Source of the DNA: Candidatus Obscuribacterales bacterium
Lineage (GTDB): Bacteria; Cyanobacteriota; Vampirovibrionia; Obscuribacterales; Obscuribacteraceae
Direction of reading: 5' to 3'
DNA: 64,000 bases
Assembly: GCA_031292355.1 (NCBI GenBank)
Contig: JARLHI010000003.1
Location: 496,001 to 560,000 of the forward strand
Part shown: positions 1-7,869 of the stretch, piece by piece
Layout of the letters: every line of letters begins with the position of its first letter
Numbering within the stretch: position 1 is the first letter of the stretch
Notes under the pieces: generated by a model
What the model was told of the DNA's origin: nothing
What the model saw: only the letters and a program-made list of their open reading frames with translations
Databases searched by the model: none
Made by a program: the position numbers and the translations under genes

Positions 1-1
1 C

Positions 2-445
2 AGCCCAGGCCAAGTTCAACTCTATGCCCCCACTATTACTCAGGCACCTGTGGTAGCGCCGATGATATCGCGTAAGGCGCAGGAGAAAGCACTGCCTGTA
101 GTACCAGAAGAAAAGAAGGTTACACTGTTAACAGATGAACCAGAACATATTTCAATTGCAGTGGCCAGTGAAGTGCCAGGATTTGTGGTTTTAAACGATC
201 ACTTCTATCCTGGTTGGAAATCATCGATAGACACAATTCCAACTGAGATCTACCGAGCAAACACAGAGATGAGAGCTGTGTTCGTCCCGGCCGGTAGGCA
301 TTTGCTGGAATTCGATTTTAAGCCAGCAAGCCTTTCTCTTGGCTTCAAATTTGCCGCTACAGGGTTCGCGTTGCTGCTTTGTTATCTTGTCGTGGCGGTC
401 TTTCCGTCTTTCTGGCGCTTTACGAAGACGATGGCAGGTCAATAA
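2..445 (+). CDS. C-terminal end of a YfhO-like membrane protein (partial)
   Basis: The reading frame is open from the first bases of the window, so the start lies upstream and only about 147 residues are visible. They hold a soluble beta-rich segment with the pattern FVVLNDHFYPGWKSSID, then YRANTEMRAVFVPAGRHLLEF. This matches the conserved end of bacterial YfhO-type integral membrane proteins, which show a 'YYPGWKA..DG...YRAN...RAV.VPAG.H.V.F' pattern. One hydrophobic helix (about the last 35 residues) follows and ends with a short basic tail. YfhO family members are polytopic GT-C-like proteins linked to glycosylation of wall polymers or lipids. The substrate here cannot be judged. A GTG at 50 is in frame but is unlikely to be the true start. 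Confidence 0.75.
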   Translation, partial: SPGQVQLYAPTITQAPVVAPMISRKAQEKALPVVPEEKKVTLLTDEPEHISIAVASEVPGFVVLNDHFYPGWKSSIDTIPTEIYRANTEMRAVFVPAGRHLLEFDFKPASLSLGFKFAATGFALLLCYLVVAVFPSFWRFTKTMAGQ

Positions 446-485
446 CGTCCAGGAATCTGGAAATGCTAGACTAGAGGTCCGCTGT

Positions 486-559
486 GCCCTCGTAGTTCAG
501 CTGGATAGAACACCTCCGTCCTAAGGAGGGTGTCGGGGGTTCGAATCCCTCCGAGGGTA
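486..559 (+). tRNA. tRNA-Arg (anticodon CCT)
   Basis: The sequence folds as a cloverleaf. The acceptor stem pairs GCCCTCG (486-492) with CGAGGGT (552-558), with a G-U at the first pair. The anticodon stem is CCTCC/GGAGG around the seven-base loop GTCCTAA, which gives anticodon CCT and so reads AGG (Arg). The T arm is GGGGG-TTCGAAT-CCCTC. The discriminator is A559 and CCA is not encoded. A Rho-independent terminator follows directly. Confidence 0.95.
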
Positions 560-568
560 TTTTTTTGC

Positions 569-602
569 AAGGGTTTCGAGTTTTTTTCGAAACCCTTTTT
601 TT
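569..602 (+). terminator. Rho-independent terminator after tRNA-Arg
   Basis: AAGGGTTTCGA (569-579) pairs with TCGAAACCCTT (587-597) and a T run follows. It lies 10 bases after the tRNA. Because the loop and the 5' side are also T-rich, it mainly serves the plus strand. Confidence 0.85.
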
Positions 603-634
603 ATCTGATAAGTAAATGCCTTGACAAGAAACTC

Positions 635-1258
635 TCACTGAAATGACACATTAGCTGGCAATCGAGGGTTGTGAAATCTAGCTGTGCCCACCTCATCTCG
701 AGCAGCTGTTTTCATGCCCAATTTGAAATAACAGTAAGCTTGTGCCAAATGATAATCCGAATTGTTCGGTACATCGGCAATGAGATTTTTTAGTTCGGTT
801 GCTGCTTTTTGATATTCGCCCATCTGAATGAGCACTGCTGCTTTCCTATAGTAGTAAGCTGGTTCGCTGAAGTGAGCTGCTTTTTGTTCGCAAACCTCTC
901 GCCACGCAGCTTTTAAATCGGGCTCATTGCAAAAATACTTGCTGCTTAGGATCAGACTGTCGTCCTTGTTTTCCGTCACATTATTTGAGTCAGCGGCTAC
1001 TGCATTGTTTTTCACAGGCACTTCCGTTGGAAAATTTTTCATCGGAACCGTAGCGCCAAGCCCTGGTGCTTCTGAATTTGACGAATGCATCGGCTTTGCT
1101 AAGTGAGGCGAAGAGAGCGTCACATCCTTGCCGAAAAAGCTGCTGTTCTGGGCTTCGCCAGATCCATAGTTTTCTGATGGAGTTTGCGCACCGACAGTAC
1201 TACCAAGAATGAATGGAATCCATCCTGTAAGACTGATCAAAAATTGCGAGCGATTCAT
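635..1258 (-). CDS. Exported protein with a C-terminal TPR-like pair of helices
   Basis: This encodes about 207 residues. The ATG at 1258 is chosen because AGAAGG lies just upstream and it starts a signal-peptide-like sequence (MNRSQFLISLTGWIPFILGS...GAQ). Other in-frame starts lie up to 60 bases upstream. A polar, Asn/Ser-rich linker of about 90 residues follows. The last ~80 residues look like tetratricopeptide repeats (AYYYRKAAVLIQMGEYQKAA, then DYHLAQAYCYFKLGMKTAA), so a protein-binding role in the envelope is likely. It is convergent with the tRNA and lies downstream of ssb on the same strand. No specific function is recognised. Confidence 0.7.
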   Translation of the reverse strand: MNRSQFLISLTGWIPFILGSTVGAQTPSENYGSGEAQNSSFFGKDVTLSSPHLAKPMHSSNSEAPGLGATVPMKNFPTEVPVKNNAVAADSNNVTENKDDSLILSSKYFCNEPDLKAAWREVCEQKAAHFSEPAYYYRKAAVLIQMGEYQKAATELKNLIADVPNNSDYHLAQAYCYFKLGMKTAARDEVGTARFHNPRLPANVSFQ

Positions 1259-1447
1259 TTGCCTTCTCTTCGTCATATTTGTCAGACGATTATTGCAAAG
1301 TTCTAGGCAATTTTGCAAAGCCGAAGGGAAAGGCTATCCCCAACCTTTCCCCTCGATTCTCTTTGGCAAACCCTTGCAGTGTGTGGTGCGGGAGGAAAGC
1401 CAGAAGAAGAACTTATGCAATTTTTCGTACAAACCAGAGCTGTCTTA

Positions 1448-1990
1448 TTAAGACATCACCTTTTTCAACCTGGTCGAGCGTCGAGGCACGGCCTTATTCG
1501 CCGAGTTCATTAAAAAACTTGACGGCGAAAAAGACATCTCATTTTCAGTCTGTTCGACTAAGGATTCACTAACAACAGCACCAAGGAGAGGCGCTGTGCG
1601 CACGTCGGTTAGATCGATTTCGCCAGAAATAATAGCTGCTTCTGGATCATCGGTGGAAACGACTCTCAATTTAGGGGGAAAGGCCAATTGGCTAGCTTCA
1701 ACTACTGGTGTGATGCGCTCTTTTCCCTGCTTATCCATCCAGTGGTCGAGGATTAGTCGCCCACTAACAGTGACCTGACTGCCTTTCGTCAGATAAAGTG
1801 CAGCCAGATTGGCAAGCTTGCCCCATGTTTCTACTTTATAGAAATCAGCAGTTTTTCCTTCGGCTTTGCTGCTGCGTGAAGGCGTATTAACAGCTACAAT
1901 GAGAGTTGTTTTGACTCGTTCTGCGCTGAAAAATGTTTGTTCCGGCTGGCGAGTTAGGTTCCCCACAATTGAAACATTGGCAAGACTCAT
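1448..1990 (-). CDS. ssb: Single-stranded DNA-binding protein, atypical tail
   Basis: This is a 180-residue protein starting at MSLANVSIVGNLTRQPE. A GGAGG sits 6-10 bases upstream, so the ATG at 1990 is preferred over a start 11 codons earlier. Residues 1-105 form the OB fold of the SSB family (VSIVGNLTRQPE, FYKVETWGKLANLAALYLTKGSQVTVSGRL, then ERITPVVEASQL). It binds ssDNA in replication, repair or natural transformation. The C-terminal ~75 residues are not the usual Gly/Gln-rich linker with an acidic DDIPF-type tip. They end in a basic RRSTRLKKVMS, so the docking tip for SSB partners is missing. This may be a secondary SSB, and a primary one may exist elsewhere. Confidence 0.9.
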   Translation of the reverse strand: MSLANVSIVGNLTRQPEQTFFSAERVKTTLIVAVNTPSRSSKAEGKTADFYKVETWGKLANLAALYLTKGSQVTVSGRLILDHWMDKQGKERITPVVEASQLAFPPKLRVVSTDDPEAAIISGEIDLTDVRTAPLLGAVVSESLVEQTENEMSFSPSSFLMNSANKAVPRRSTRLKKVMS

Positions 1991-2191
1991 AACGTTTACC
2001 TCCAGGTAAAAAAAGAAGTTCAATTGGGGAGATGCGAATCATATTACACACCATACAAACGTATGTCAATACTATTTTTTGCCGAAGCATCAATCTCGTG
2101 CAACAAGGCATATAGCCATGGATTGACATCTTGACCTCATGGGTATGAAAACTGTATTCGCAAGCGTTTGCGGACCTTCAGGGACTTAATA

Positions 2192-3241
2192 GTGTCTCGT
2201 TCAGAAGACTGGTTTAATCGATATAAATTCTGCCAACCACTAGGTCAGGGCGGTATGGGCATGGTCTATCTTGCTGAAGACAAGACCAATGGCGATTCAC
2301 GTTGCGTGATCAAGCAGCTTATTAGCAAACCCAGCGATAAAGAAGAGCAAGCTGAAGCAATCAGACTTTTTCAACGCGAAGCGGAAATTCTCAGACATCT
2401 GAATCATCCAGGCGTCGTTAGAGTTTTTGATGATCATGCAACCATTGACGGTAAATATTTTCTGGTCATGGACTACGTACCAGGGCGAAATCTTGATGCC
2501 ATTATCAACGCATATGGTCCATTCAATTCTGAAGCAACTGTAGAAATAGCGATCCAATGCTGCGAAGTGCTCGAATACCTGCACGAACTGCCCGAGCCAA
2601 TTATTTATCGCGATTTAAAACCAAGTAATTTGATGCTGACACCAGATGGAAAGGTCGTTTTTATCGACTTTGGTATCGCTCGTGCATTCGTGCCCAAGGA
2701 AAACGCCACACGAGTTGTCACCACTGGCTATTCGCCGCCCGAGCAATACTTCGGTAAGCCTGAACTAAAAAGCGACCTATATGCACTTGGCGCAACACTA
2801 GGCAATTTGCTCACCGGCAAAAAGCCTAAACCGTTAGCTGAAAGCTCACCAAAATCCATCGATCCACAGGTTCTGTCATCACTAGATGGACTGATCAAAC
2901 GACTAACCGCCCATAATCCAGACGACCGACCAGACTCAGCAAGAAAAGTGCGTTATGAGCTTTTCTATATATACAAAGAAATCCATCCCGAATTTCAAAT
3001 ACCGGTAGAAGCACGCAGTCAAACGACGCGACCAGGCACTTCCAAAGGCTTGACAGCAACAGCTCGCAAGGGCGGCAATAAGCCATTGAGACATGCCATC
3101 ACCGAAGACAAATTACGCAGCCTCGTTCAGAAGTCTGTTAAAGACACAAATGTGGTCGATTTCGTGCCCGTGCGCAAACGCGAACAACCACAAACGTTCT
3201 GGGAACGAGTCAAAAACTGGATCGACATTCACACTCAGTAA
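2192..3241 (+). CDS. Soluble Hanks-type Ser/Thr protein kinase
   Basis: This encodes about 349 residues from the GTG at 2192, which has AGGGA about 8 bases upstream. A TTG at 2168 would add 8 residues but has no ribosome site. The kinase domain fills residues 10-275: the glycine loop GQGGMG, the lysine in VIKQL, the catalytic loop YRDLKPSN (Tyr instead of the usual His), the metal-binding DFG, and a GYSPPEQY activation segment. The C-terminal ~75 residues are basic and low-complexity with no membrane helix, so it should be cytoplasmic. It is divergent from ssb, with about 200 bases of shared promoter region between them. Its targets are unknown. Confidence 0.9.
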   Translation: MSRSEDWFNRYKFCQPLGQGGMGMVYLAEDKTNGDSRCVIKQLISKPSDKEEQAEAIRLFQREAEILRHLNHPGVVRVFDDHATIDGKYFLVMDYVPGRNLDAIINAYGPFNSEATVEIAIQCCEVLEYLHELPEPIIYRDLKPSNLMLTPDGKVVFIDFGIARAFVPKENATRVVTTGYSPPEQYFGKPELKSDLYALGATLGNLLTGKKPKPLAESSPKSIDPQVLSSLDGLIKRLTAHNPDDRPDSARKVRYELFYIYKEIHPEFQIPVEARSQTTRPGTSKGLTATARKGGNKPLRHAITEDKLRSLVQKSVKDTNVVDFVPVRKREQPQTFWERVKNWIDIHTQ

Positions 3242-3248
3242 ATAGTGA

Positions 3249-4283
3249 TTAGGACTTATCCAGTCCTGCACTCATCAAAATGCGTTCAACCAAAGCATCA
3301 TAACTGATACCAAATTCCAGGCACATAGCAGGTAAATCGCTCGTGTCAGTCATACCTGGCAGTGTGTTTACTTCCAAAACAAATGGCTGCCCAGCTGTCG
3401 ACACCATCATATCGACACGTCCATAACCACTACAACCAAGAGCCTTGAATGTTTTAATAGCGATTTCCTGAGCAAGCTTCGTTGTTTTAAGATCGAGTTC
3501 GGCAGGCAGAACGAAGTCGGTCAGACCTTTAGTGTATTTTGCCTCGTAGTCATAAAATCCAGCTTTGGATTTTGGTCTCAATTCCAAAATGGGCAAAGCG
3601 ATATGACGTGAGGACTGAGCACCATTGCGAAGTTCTTTTTCTTCGAGCACTCCCACCGTAATCTCAGGTCCAGAAATCATTGATTCAATAATCGCACCAC
3701 CATAAGTGCCTATCAGTTTTTCCAGAGCCGGTCTAATATTCTTGCCATCTTCAATTTTTTCCACACCGACCGATGAACCTTCGCTCAAAGGTTTGACAAA
3801 AGCAGGCACGTCAGGCAATTTTTTCTCTAATTGCTGATAATTCAACATTTCGTCAGCGCGCACCACAATAGAGTATGGATAGGGAATATCATGCGCTTTC
3901 AAAACCTGTTTGGTGAATTCTTTGTTCATCGCAAGCGCGCTTGCAAGAACACCGGAGCCTGTGTACGGAATGCGCAGCATCTCGAGCATGCCTTGCACCG
4001 AGCCATCTTCACCAAACTTTCCGTGCAATGCTAGTACCGCAATCTTAATCTGGCGTTCTAGCAAAACCTGGGGTAAGTCAGTACTGACGTCAATCATCTC
4101 GACATTTTCATAACCGAGACGCTGGAGCGCAGCGAAACAATTACTGCCAGAGCGTAAAGACACTTCTCGCTCATTGGATAATCCGCCACAGAGAACGGCG
4201 ACTTTGGTTTGTTTAGTAATCAGAGGGTTAGTTAGCGCAACATCAGGCACGTAATGATTTACTGCTCCACCGATGATATTCAT
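3249..4283 (-). CDS. ddl: D-alanine--D-alanine ligase
   Basis: This is a 344-residue ATP-grasp enzyme joining two D-Ala for the peptidoglycan pentapeptide. The N-terminal lobe has VLCGGLSNEREVSLRSG and LALHGKFGEDGSVQG. The ATP-grasp core has AFVKPLSEGSSVGV. The Mg-binding end is FVLEVNTLPGMT. The ATG at 4283 is used because GGAGGG lies just upstream. This start is 2 bases past the murB stop, which indicates translational coupling. It is the last gene of a murC-murB-ddl operon on the minus strand. Its end lies 7 bases from the end of the convergent kinase gene. Confidence 0.96.
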   Translation of the reverse strand: MNIIGGAVNHYVPDVALTNPLITKQTKVAVLCGGLSNEREVSLRSGSNCFAALQRLGYENVEMIDVSTDLPQVLLERQIKIAVLALHGKFGEDGSVQGMLEMLRIPYTGSGVLASALAMNKEFTKQVLKAHDIPYPYSIVVRADEMLNYQQLEKKLPDVPAFVKPLSEGSSVGVEKIEDGKNIRPALEKLIGTYGGAIIESMISGPEITVGVLEEKELRNGAQSSRHIALPILELRPKSKAGFYDYEAKYTKGLTDFVLPAELDLKTTKLAQEIAIKTFKALGCSGYGRVDMMVSTAGQPFVLEVNTLPGMTDTSDLPAMCLEFGISYDALVERILMSAGLDKS

Positions 4284-4285
4284 TT

Positions 4286-5188
4286 TTACTCCCTCCAGAT
4301 TTCTTGCTCCGATTCCGAAAAATTGCCCAATGTTTTCCATTCAGGATGCAGCTGAATCTCGAACTTTTTCAACACACCTTCTTGCATTCGCTTCAATAAA
4401 GAGGTGACGTCTTGCGATGTGGCACCACCAGTGTTTATGACGAAATTGGCATGGATAGAAGATACTGCCGCTTGTCCCTCTTTTAGTTCTTTAGCACCAG
4501 ATTGATCAAGTAAAAGTCCTGCGCTGCGAGTCGGCTCGGGATTTTTAAATGTACTTCCAGCATTTGGCCATCCAAGAGGCTGGGTCTTCCAACGGTACTC
4601 TTCATTGTGCTTTGTTTTCTGCTCAATTGTCGCACGGTCATCACCAATTAGTTTAAAACGAGCAGATAAAACCACGTGGCGAGCGGGATCTAGCGCGCAA
4701 TGGCGATAGACGAATTTCAGTTCACTGTTAGACATCTTATGAATATCGTTTGTCGCAGTATCAAATACAGTAGCGTCCAAAAGTATATTCGCAACGCAGC
4801 TATTATGCGCACCGGCATTCATTATGACCGCACCGCCTACAGTGCCAGGCACTCCCACTAAGAACTCCAGACCACTAAGTCCCAGAGATGCTGCGTATTT
4901 GGCCAAATGAGGCAAACGAGCGCCAGCGTCAGCTTCTATAACATCAGATTCCAATTGACGCATTTCGATAAGCTTCGCTGTTCGCACAACAGTGCCTTCA
5001 AAGCCCTCGTTTGACACCAAAAGGTTGGAGCCGCCGCCAAGAATAAAAAACGGCTCCTGTCGCTGTTTTAAATCAGAGGCGACTTGAGCAAGTTCGTCTA
5101 CTGATGCAGGCTGGCAAAAACTACCAGCGACGCCGCCGACTTTCAATGTTGTATAGCGAGCTAAAGAGACGTTACTTTGGGCTTCCAT
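4286..5188 (-). CDS. murB: UDP-N-acetylenolpyruvoylglucosamine reductase
   Basis: This is a 300-residue FAD enzyme that reduces UDP-GlcNAc-enolpyruvate to UDP-MurNAc. The FAD-binding part shows ILGGGSNLLVSNEGFEGTVV and LEFLVGVPGTVGGAVIMNAG. The substrate domain shows GWPNAGSTFKNP, which holds the catalytic serine, then SGAKELKEGQAAVSSIHANFVIN. The length is typical of the short type II MurB. The start overlaps the end of murC by 17 bases, so the two are translationally coupled. Confidence 0.96.
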   Translation of the reverse strand: MEAQSNVSLARYTTLKVGGVAGSFCQPASVDELAQVASDLKQRQEPFFILGGGSNLLVSNEGFEGTVVRTAKLIEMRQLESDVIEADAGARLPHLAKYAASLGLSGLEFLVGVPGTVGGAVIMNAGAHNSCVANILLDATVFDTATNDIHKMSNSELKFVYRHCALDPARHVVLSARFKLIGDDRATIEQKTKHNEEYRWKTQPLGWPNAGSTFKNPEPTRSAGLLLDQSGAKELKEGQAAVSSIHANFVINTGGATSQDVTSLLKRMQEGVLKKFEIQLHPEWKTLGNFSESEQEIWRE

Positions 5189-6668
5189 TTTTGGTATCAG
5201 CCTCTTTAAGAGCAGCCAACAGTTTTGGCCCTAGTTTAGTGATATCACCGGCACCAATTGTCAAAACCAAATCGTTCGGCCGAACATATTGAAGCACCAG
5301 ATCTGCCAGTTCAGCGCCTGGACCGGGCAGATAGTGAGCATCCTTATGATCGAGGCAAGACGTAAAACGCTTGGAATCGATTCCTTCGATATTGCCACCA
5401 CGAGCCACGTAAATGTCGGCGATCAAAGCCACGTCGGCATCTTTTAGAGAAGTGCTGAACTCATCCCAAAAGTCTTTGAGACGACCAGGCTGATGCGGTT
5501 GAAAGACAGCGACGAGACGCTTATGAACGCCAGTCTTATTTTTCAACTGCGCTATGTATTGCTTAGCCGCTTGCAAAACAGCTCTAACTTCGGTTGGGTG
5601 GTGCGCATAATCGTCAACGACAAGAATATCGTTCTCTTCACCAATGATTTGAAACCTTCGGTCGACTCCCTTAAAGCTCGCGAGGGCCTCAGCGATCACA
5701 GGAAAAGCAATGCTGGCTGCCAATCCCACAACAACAGCAGCTAATGCATTTTGCTTATTATGTTCGCCAGGTACCGACAACTCCACAGTACCCAACTTTT
5801 CATCGCCGTGATAAACATCAAATGAGCAACCAGGCAAACTGTCGTACGAATACATGGCACCGTTTTCTTGGCCATGACGACCATAAGTTAAAAGACGCTT
5901 GCCGCTTGCTTCTAAGTTGCGTAAAATCGTGCGACAGCCTAGGTCGTCAACGCAAATAACGACAGCGTCTTCGGCATTTTTTGCAAACGAAGTCATGATA
6001 TCTCGAATTTGACTGACGCCACCAGGATAATTCTCCAGATGATCGGCTTCGATATTGGTCACAACTGCAATGGACGAAACGACATTCGCGTGAGTTCTAT
6101 CGCTTTCGTCTGCTTCGGCAATAAAATACTGACCATCGCCGGCGATGGCATTGGAGCCAATACGATCAAAAATGCCACCAACGACAATTGATGGTTCAAG
6201 ACCAGCATCGAGAAATACTTGACCGACCATGCCGGTAGTTGTGGTCTTGCCGTGAGTGCCCGAGACGGCGATGAGCTTGCCGAGCCGACCAATGTGATAA
6301 AGCAAATCGGAGCGGTGCCAAATTGGCAAATTCGCATTTTTGGCAAATACCAGCTCGGGATTGCTGCTGTTGATTGCCGTTGAAACGACAAGAGCACCAG
6401 CGTTTTGGACATTGCTTTCTTTGTGTCCTATATATATTTTGGCACCAAGAGCAGACAGTTCCTGGGTGATTTCTGATTCGCTTTGATCCGAACCTGAGAC
6501 CGGGCGCTTCTGGGCTAGGAGTAATCGGGCGATACCTGACATCCCAATGCCACCAATACCGACAAAATGAATCGGTCCTTTGATTTTGCCTAAATCTATT
6601 TCGGCAGACATATCTCCGGAATGTTGACGTTGCTGCGCGGGTGCGCACGATGCGGCATCTGATTCCAA
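5172..6668 (-). CDS. murC: UDP-N-acetylmuramate--L-alanine ligase
   Basis: This is a 498-residue Mur ligase adding L-Ala to UDP-MurNAc. The N-terminal Rossmann part reads IHFVGIGGIGMSGIARLLL. The ATP loop is SGTHGKTTTTGM. The substrate and metal region includes AEADESD and VVTNIEADHLENY. The C-terminal part has VDDYAHHPTEV. The TTG at 6668 has GAGGA six bases upstream. An internal ATG at 6611 lies closer to the conserved core and is the alternative. It is the first gene of the murC-murB-ddl operon, with a terminator of the upstream rpsT just before it. Confidence 0.96.
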   Translation of the reverse strand: MESDAASCAPAQQRQHSGDMSAEIDLGKIKGPIHFVGIGGIGMSGIARLLLAQKRPVSGSDQSESEITQELSALGAKIYIGHKESNVQNAGALVVSTAINSSNPELVFAKNANLPIWHRSDLLYHIGRLGKLIAVSGTHGKTTTTGMVGQVFLDAGLEPSIVVGGIFDRIGSNAIAGDGQYFIAEADESDRTHANVVSSIAVVTNIEADHLENYPGGVSQIRDIMTSFAKNAEDAVVICVDDLGCRTILRNLEASGKRLLTYGRHGQENGAMYSYDSLPGCSFDVYHGDEKLGTVELSVPGEHNKQNALAAVVVGLAASIAFPVIAEALASFKGVDRRFQIIGEENDILVVDDYAHHPTEVRAVLQAAKQYIAQLKNKTGVHKRLVAVFQPHQPGRLKDFWDEFSTSLKDADVALIADIYVARGGNIEGIDSKRFTSCLDHKDAHYLPGPGAELADLVLQYVRPNDLVLTIGAGDITKLGPKLLAALKEADTKNGSPK

Positions 6669-6696
6669 ATTTTCCTCACGTAATCAAAATATCAGT

Positions 6697-6727
6697 ACAA
6701 AACAAAAACGGTAGCAAGGCTACCGTT
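6697..6727 (-). terminator. Rho-independent terminator of rpsT
   Basis: On the minus strand ACGGTAG and CTACCGT form a 7-base stem with a short loop, followed by a T-rich run (plus-strand AAACAAAAAC). It lies between the rpsT stop and the murC start. Confidence 0.8.
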
Positions 6728-6794
6728 CAGGCATAACTATAGCTCGAATCAATCAGCCTCTCAATAAGAGAAAGCCATTCTTTCGCGCCGCAAT

Positions 6795-7070
6795 TTATTT
6801 GGACTTGCCGGACAATTTGAGAATTTGAGCAGCAAGACGCGATTTCTTTCTAGCGGCAGAATTCTTGTGAAGAATGCCTTTTGAAACAGCTTTGTCGATG
6901 ATGGAGTAGGCACCTTTCAAAGCTTCTGAGGCTTTTGCAGGGTCGGCAACTTTGACCGAACTTTCTACTTCGTTTCTTTGTGTACGGATAGCCGATTTCC
7001 ATGAGCGGTTACGCAAACGATTGCGCTCAGCGACTTCGACACGTTTGATGGCGGATTTGATATTAGGCAC
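6795..7070 (-). CDS. rpsT: 30S ribosomal protein S20
   Basis: This is a 91-residue, highly basic helical protein beginning MPNIKSAIKRVEVAERNRLR and ending with HKNSAARKKSRLAAQILKL, both hallmarks of bS20. It binds 16S rRNA early in 30S assembly. It is monocistronic, with its own terminator downstream. An alternating TA stretch about 20-30 bases before the start may be part of its promoter. Confidence 0.97.
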   Translation of the reverse strand: MPNIKSAIKRVEVAERNRLRNRSWKSAIRTQRNEVESSVKVADPAKASEALKGAYSIIDKAVSKGILHKNSAARKKSRLAAQILKLSGKSK

Positions 7071-7228
7071 GGCTAATTCCTGACTCGGATATATATATAT
7101 ACTACGGCTGACGATCTTAGCACGTCGCCTCGGAAGAGATCGTCATAAAGGCTCTCTGTGAAGAGTTTGCCATCATTGGTAATCGTTAAGGAAGAGAAAG
7201 CATCTTTTCAACAGTAACAAGAAAAGAA

Positions 7229-7266
7229 AAAAGGTAGCGTCGCAGCTATGCGCAACGCTACCTTTT
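7229..7266 (-). terminator. Strong hairpin terminator, probably bidirectional
   Basis: AAAGGTAGCGT (7230-7240) pairs with ACGCTACCTTT (7254-7264). There is an A-rich run on the left and T5 on the right, so it can work on both strands. It lies 18 bases after the stop of the minus-strand gene at 7284. Confidence 0.8.
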
Positions 7267-7283
7267 TCAGTAATTTGTTCTGG

Positions 7284-7685
7284 TTATGCGCTCAGGACTT
7301 TAGAAGCAGGTATTTCGCCCTTTACCGCGGCGTGAAGATTTTTCTGCGTCACGTCTGCCTGTGAGCCTGGTGGATGATCGAGCGTTGCAGCCTTCATCAC
7401 ATTATCAGGATGGTATGGGTGGCTAGGGTCGAAATTTTGGTCTGCCAATGTTTTCAGGTGACCTGCAGCGTTCGCAATAGCGGTCTCGGCAGCTTTGAAG
7501 CCTTCACTTATCTCGCGCTGCAACTGGGCAATTTGCTTGTCTAAAGCCGATTCTGGCTTGACTGCTTCAGCACCTTTCCCGTGAACCTGGTTGAACAAGG
7601 CTTTTTCAGACCCCTTATCACCTTCGTTGCGGGGTTGCCCCTTATCACTTCCTGACGGAGGCGGTGCGTCGAATGCGTTACCCAT
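7284..7685 (-). CDS. Hypothetical hydrophilic protein
   Basis: This encodes 133 residues with no membrane helix and no signal peptide, and I recognise no family. The first ~45 residues are polar and probably disordered. Residues 48-80 form a likely amphipathic helix (LDKQIAQLQREISEGFKAAE). The end is rich in His, Pro and Asp. A GGAGC lies 9 bases before the ATG and a strong terminator follows the stop, so it looks like a real monocistronic gene. Confidence 0.6.
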   Translation of the reverse strand: MGNAFDAPPPSGSDKGQPRNEGDKGSEKALFNQVHGKGAEAVKPESALDKQIAQLQREISEGFKAAETAIANAAGHLKTLADQNFDPSHPYHPDNVMKAATLDHPPGSQADVTQKNLHAAVKGEIPASKVLSA

Positions 7686-7869
7686 GATTTTCGTGCTCCA
7701 ATTTTTCTTGTAATTTCCCGGCTCTTTGCCAGCGCCACATCACCAATCTACACCTGGGTACCGATCTCGTCCATGTGGTAATTACGTAGTGAGGTGAAAG
7801 AATTTTTCACAATTGCCAAGAGATTGGGGCAATTTCGATAGAACAAATACCAGCCCAACGCAGTCCTGG

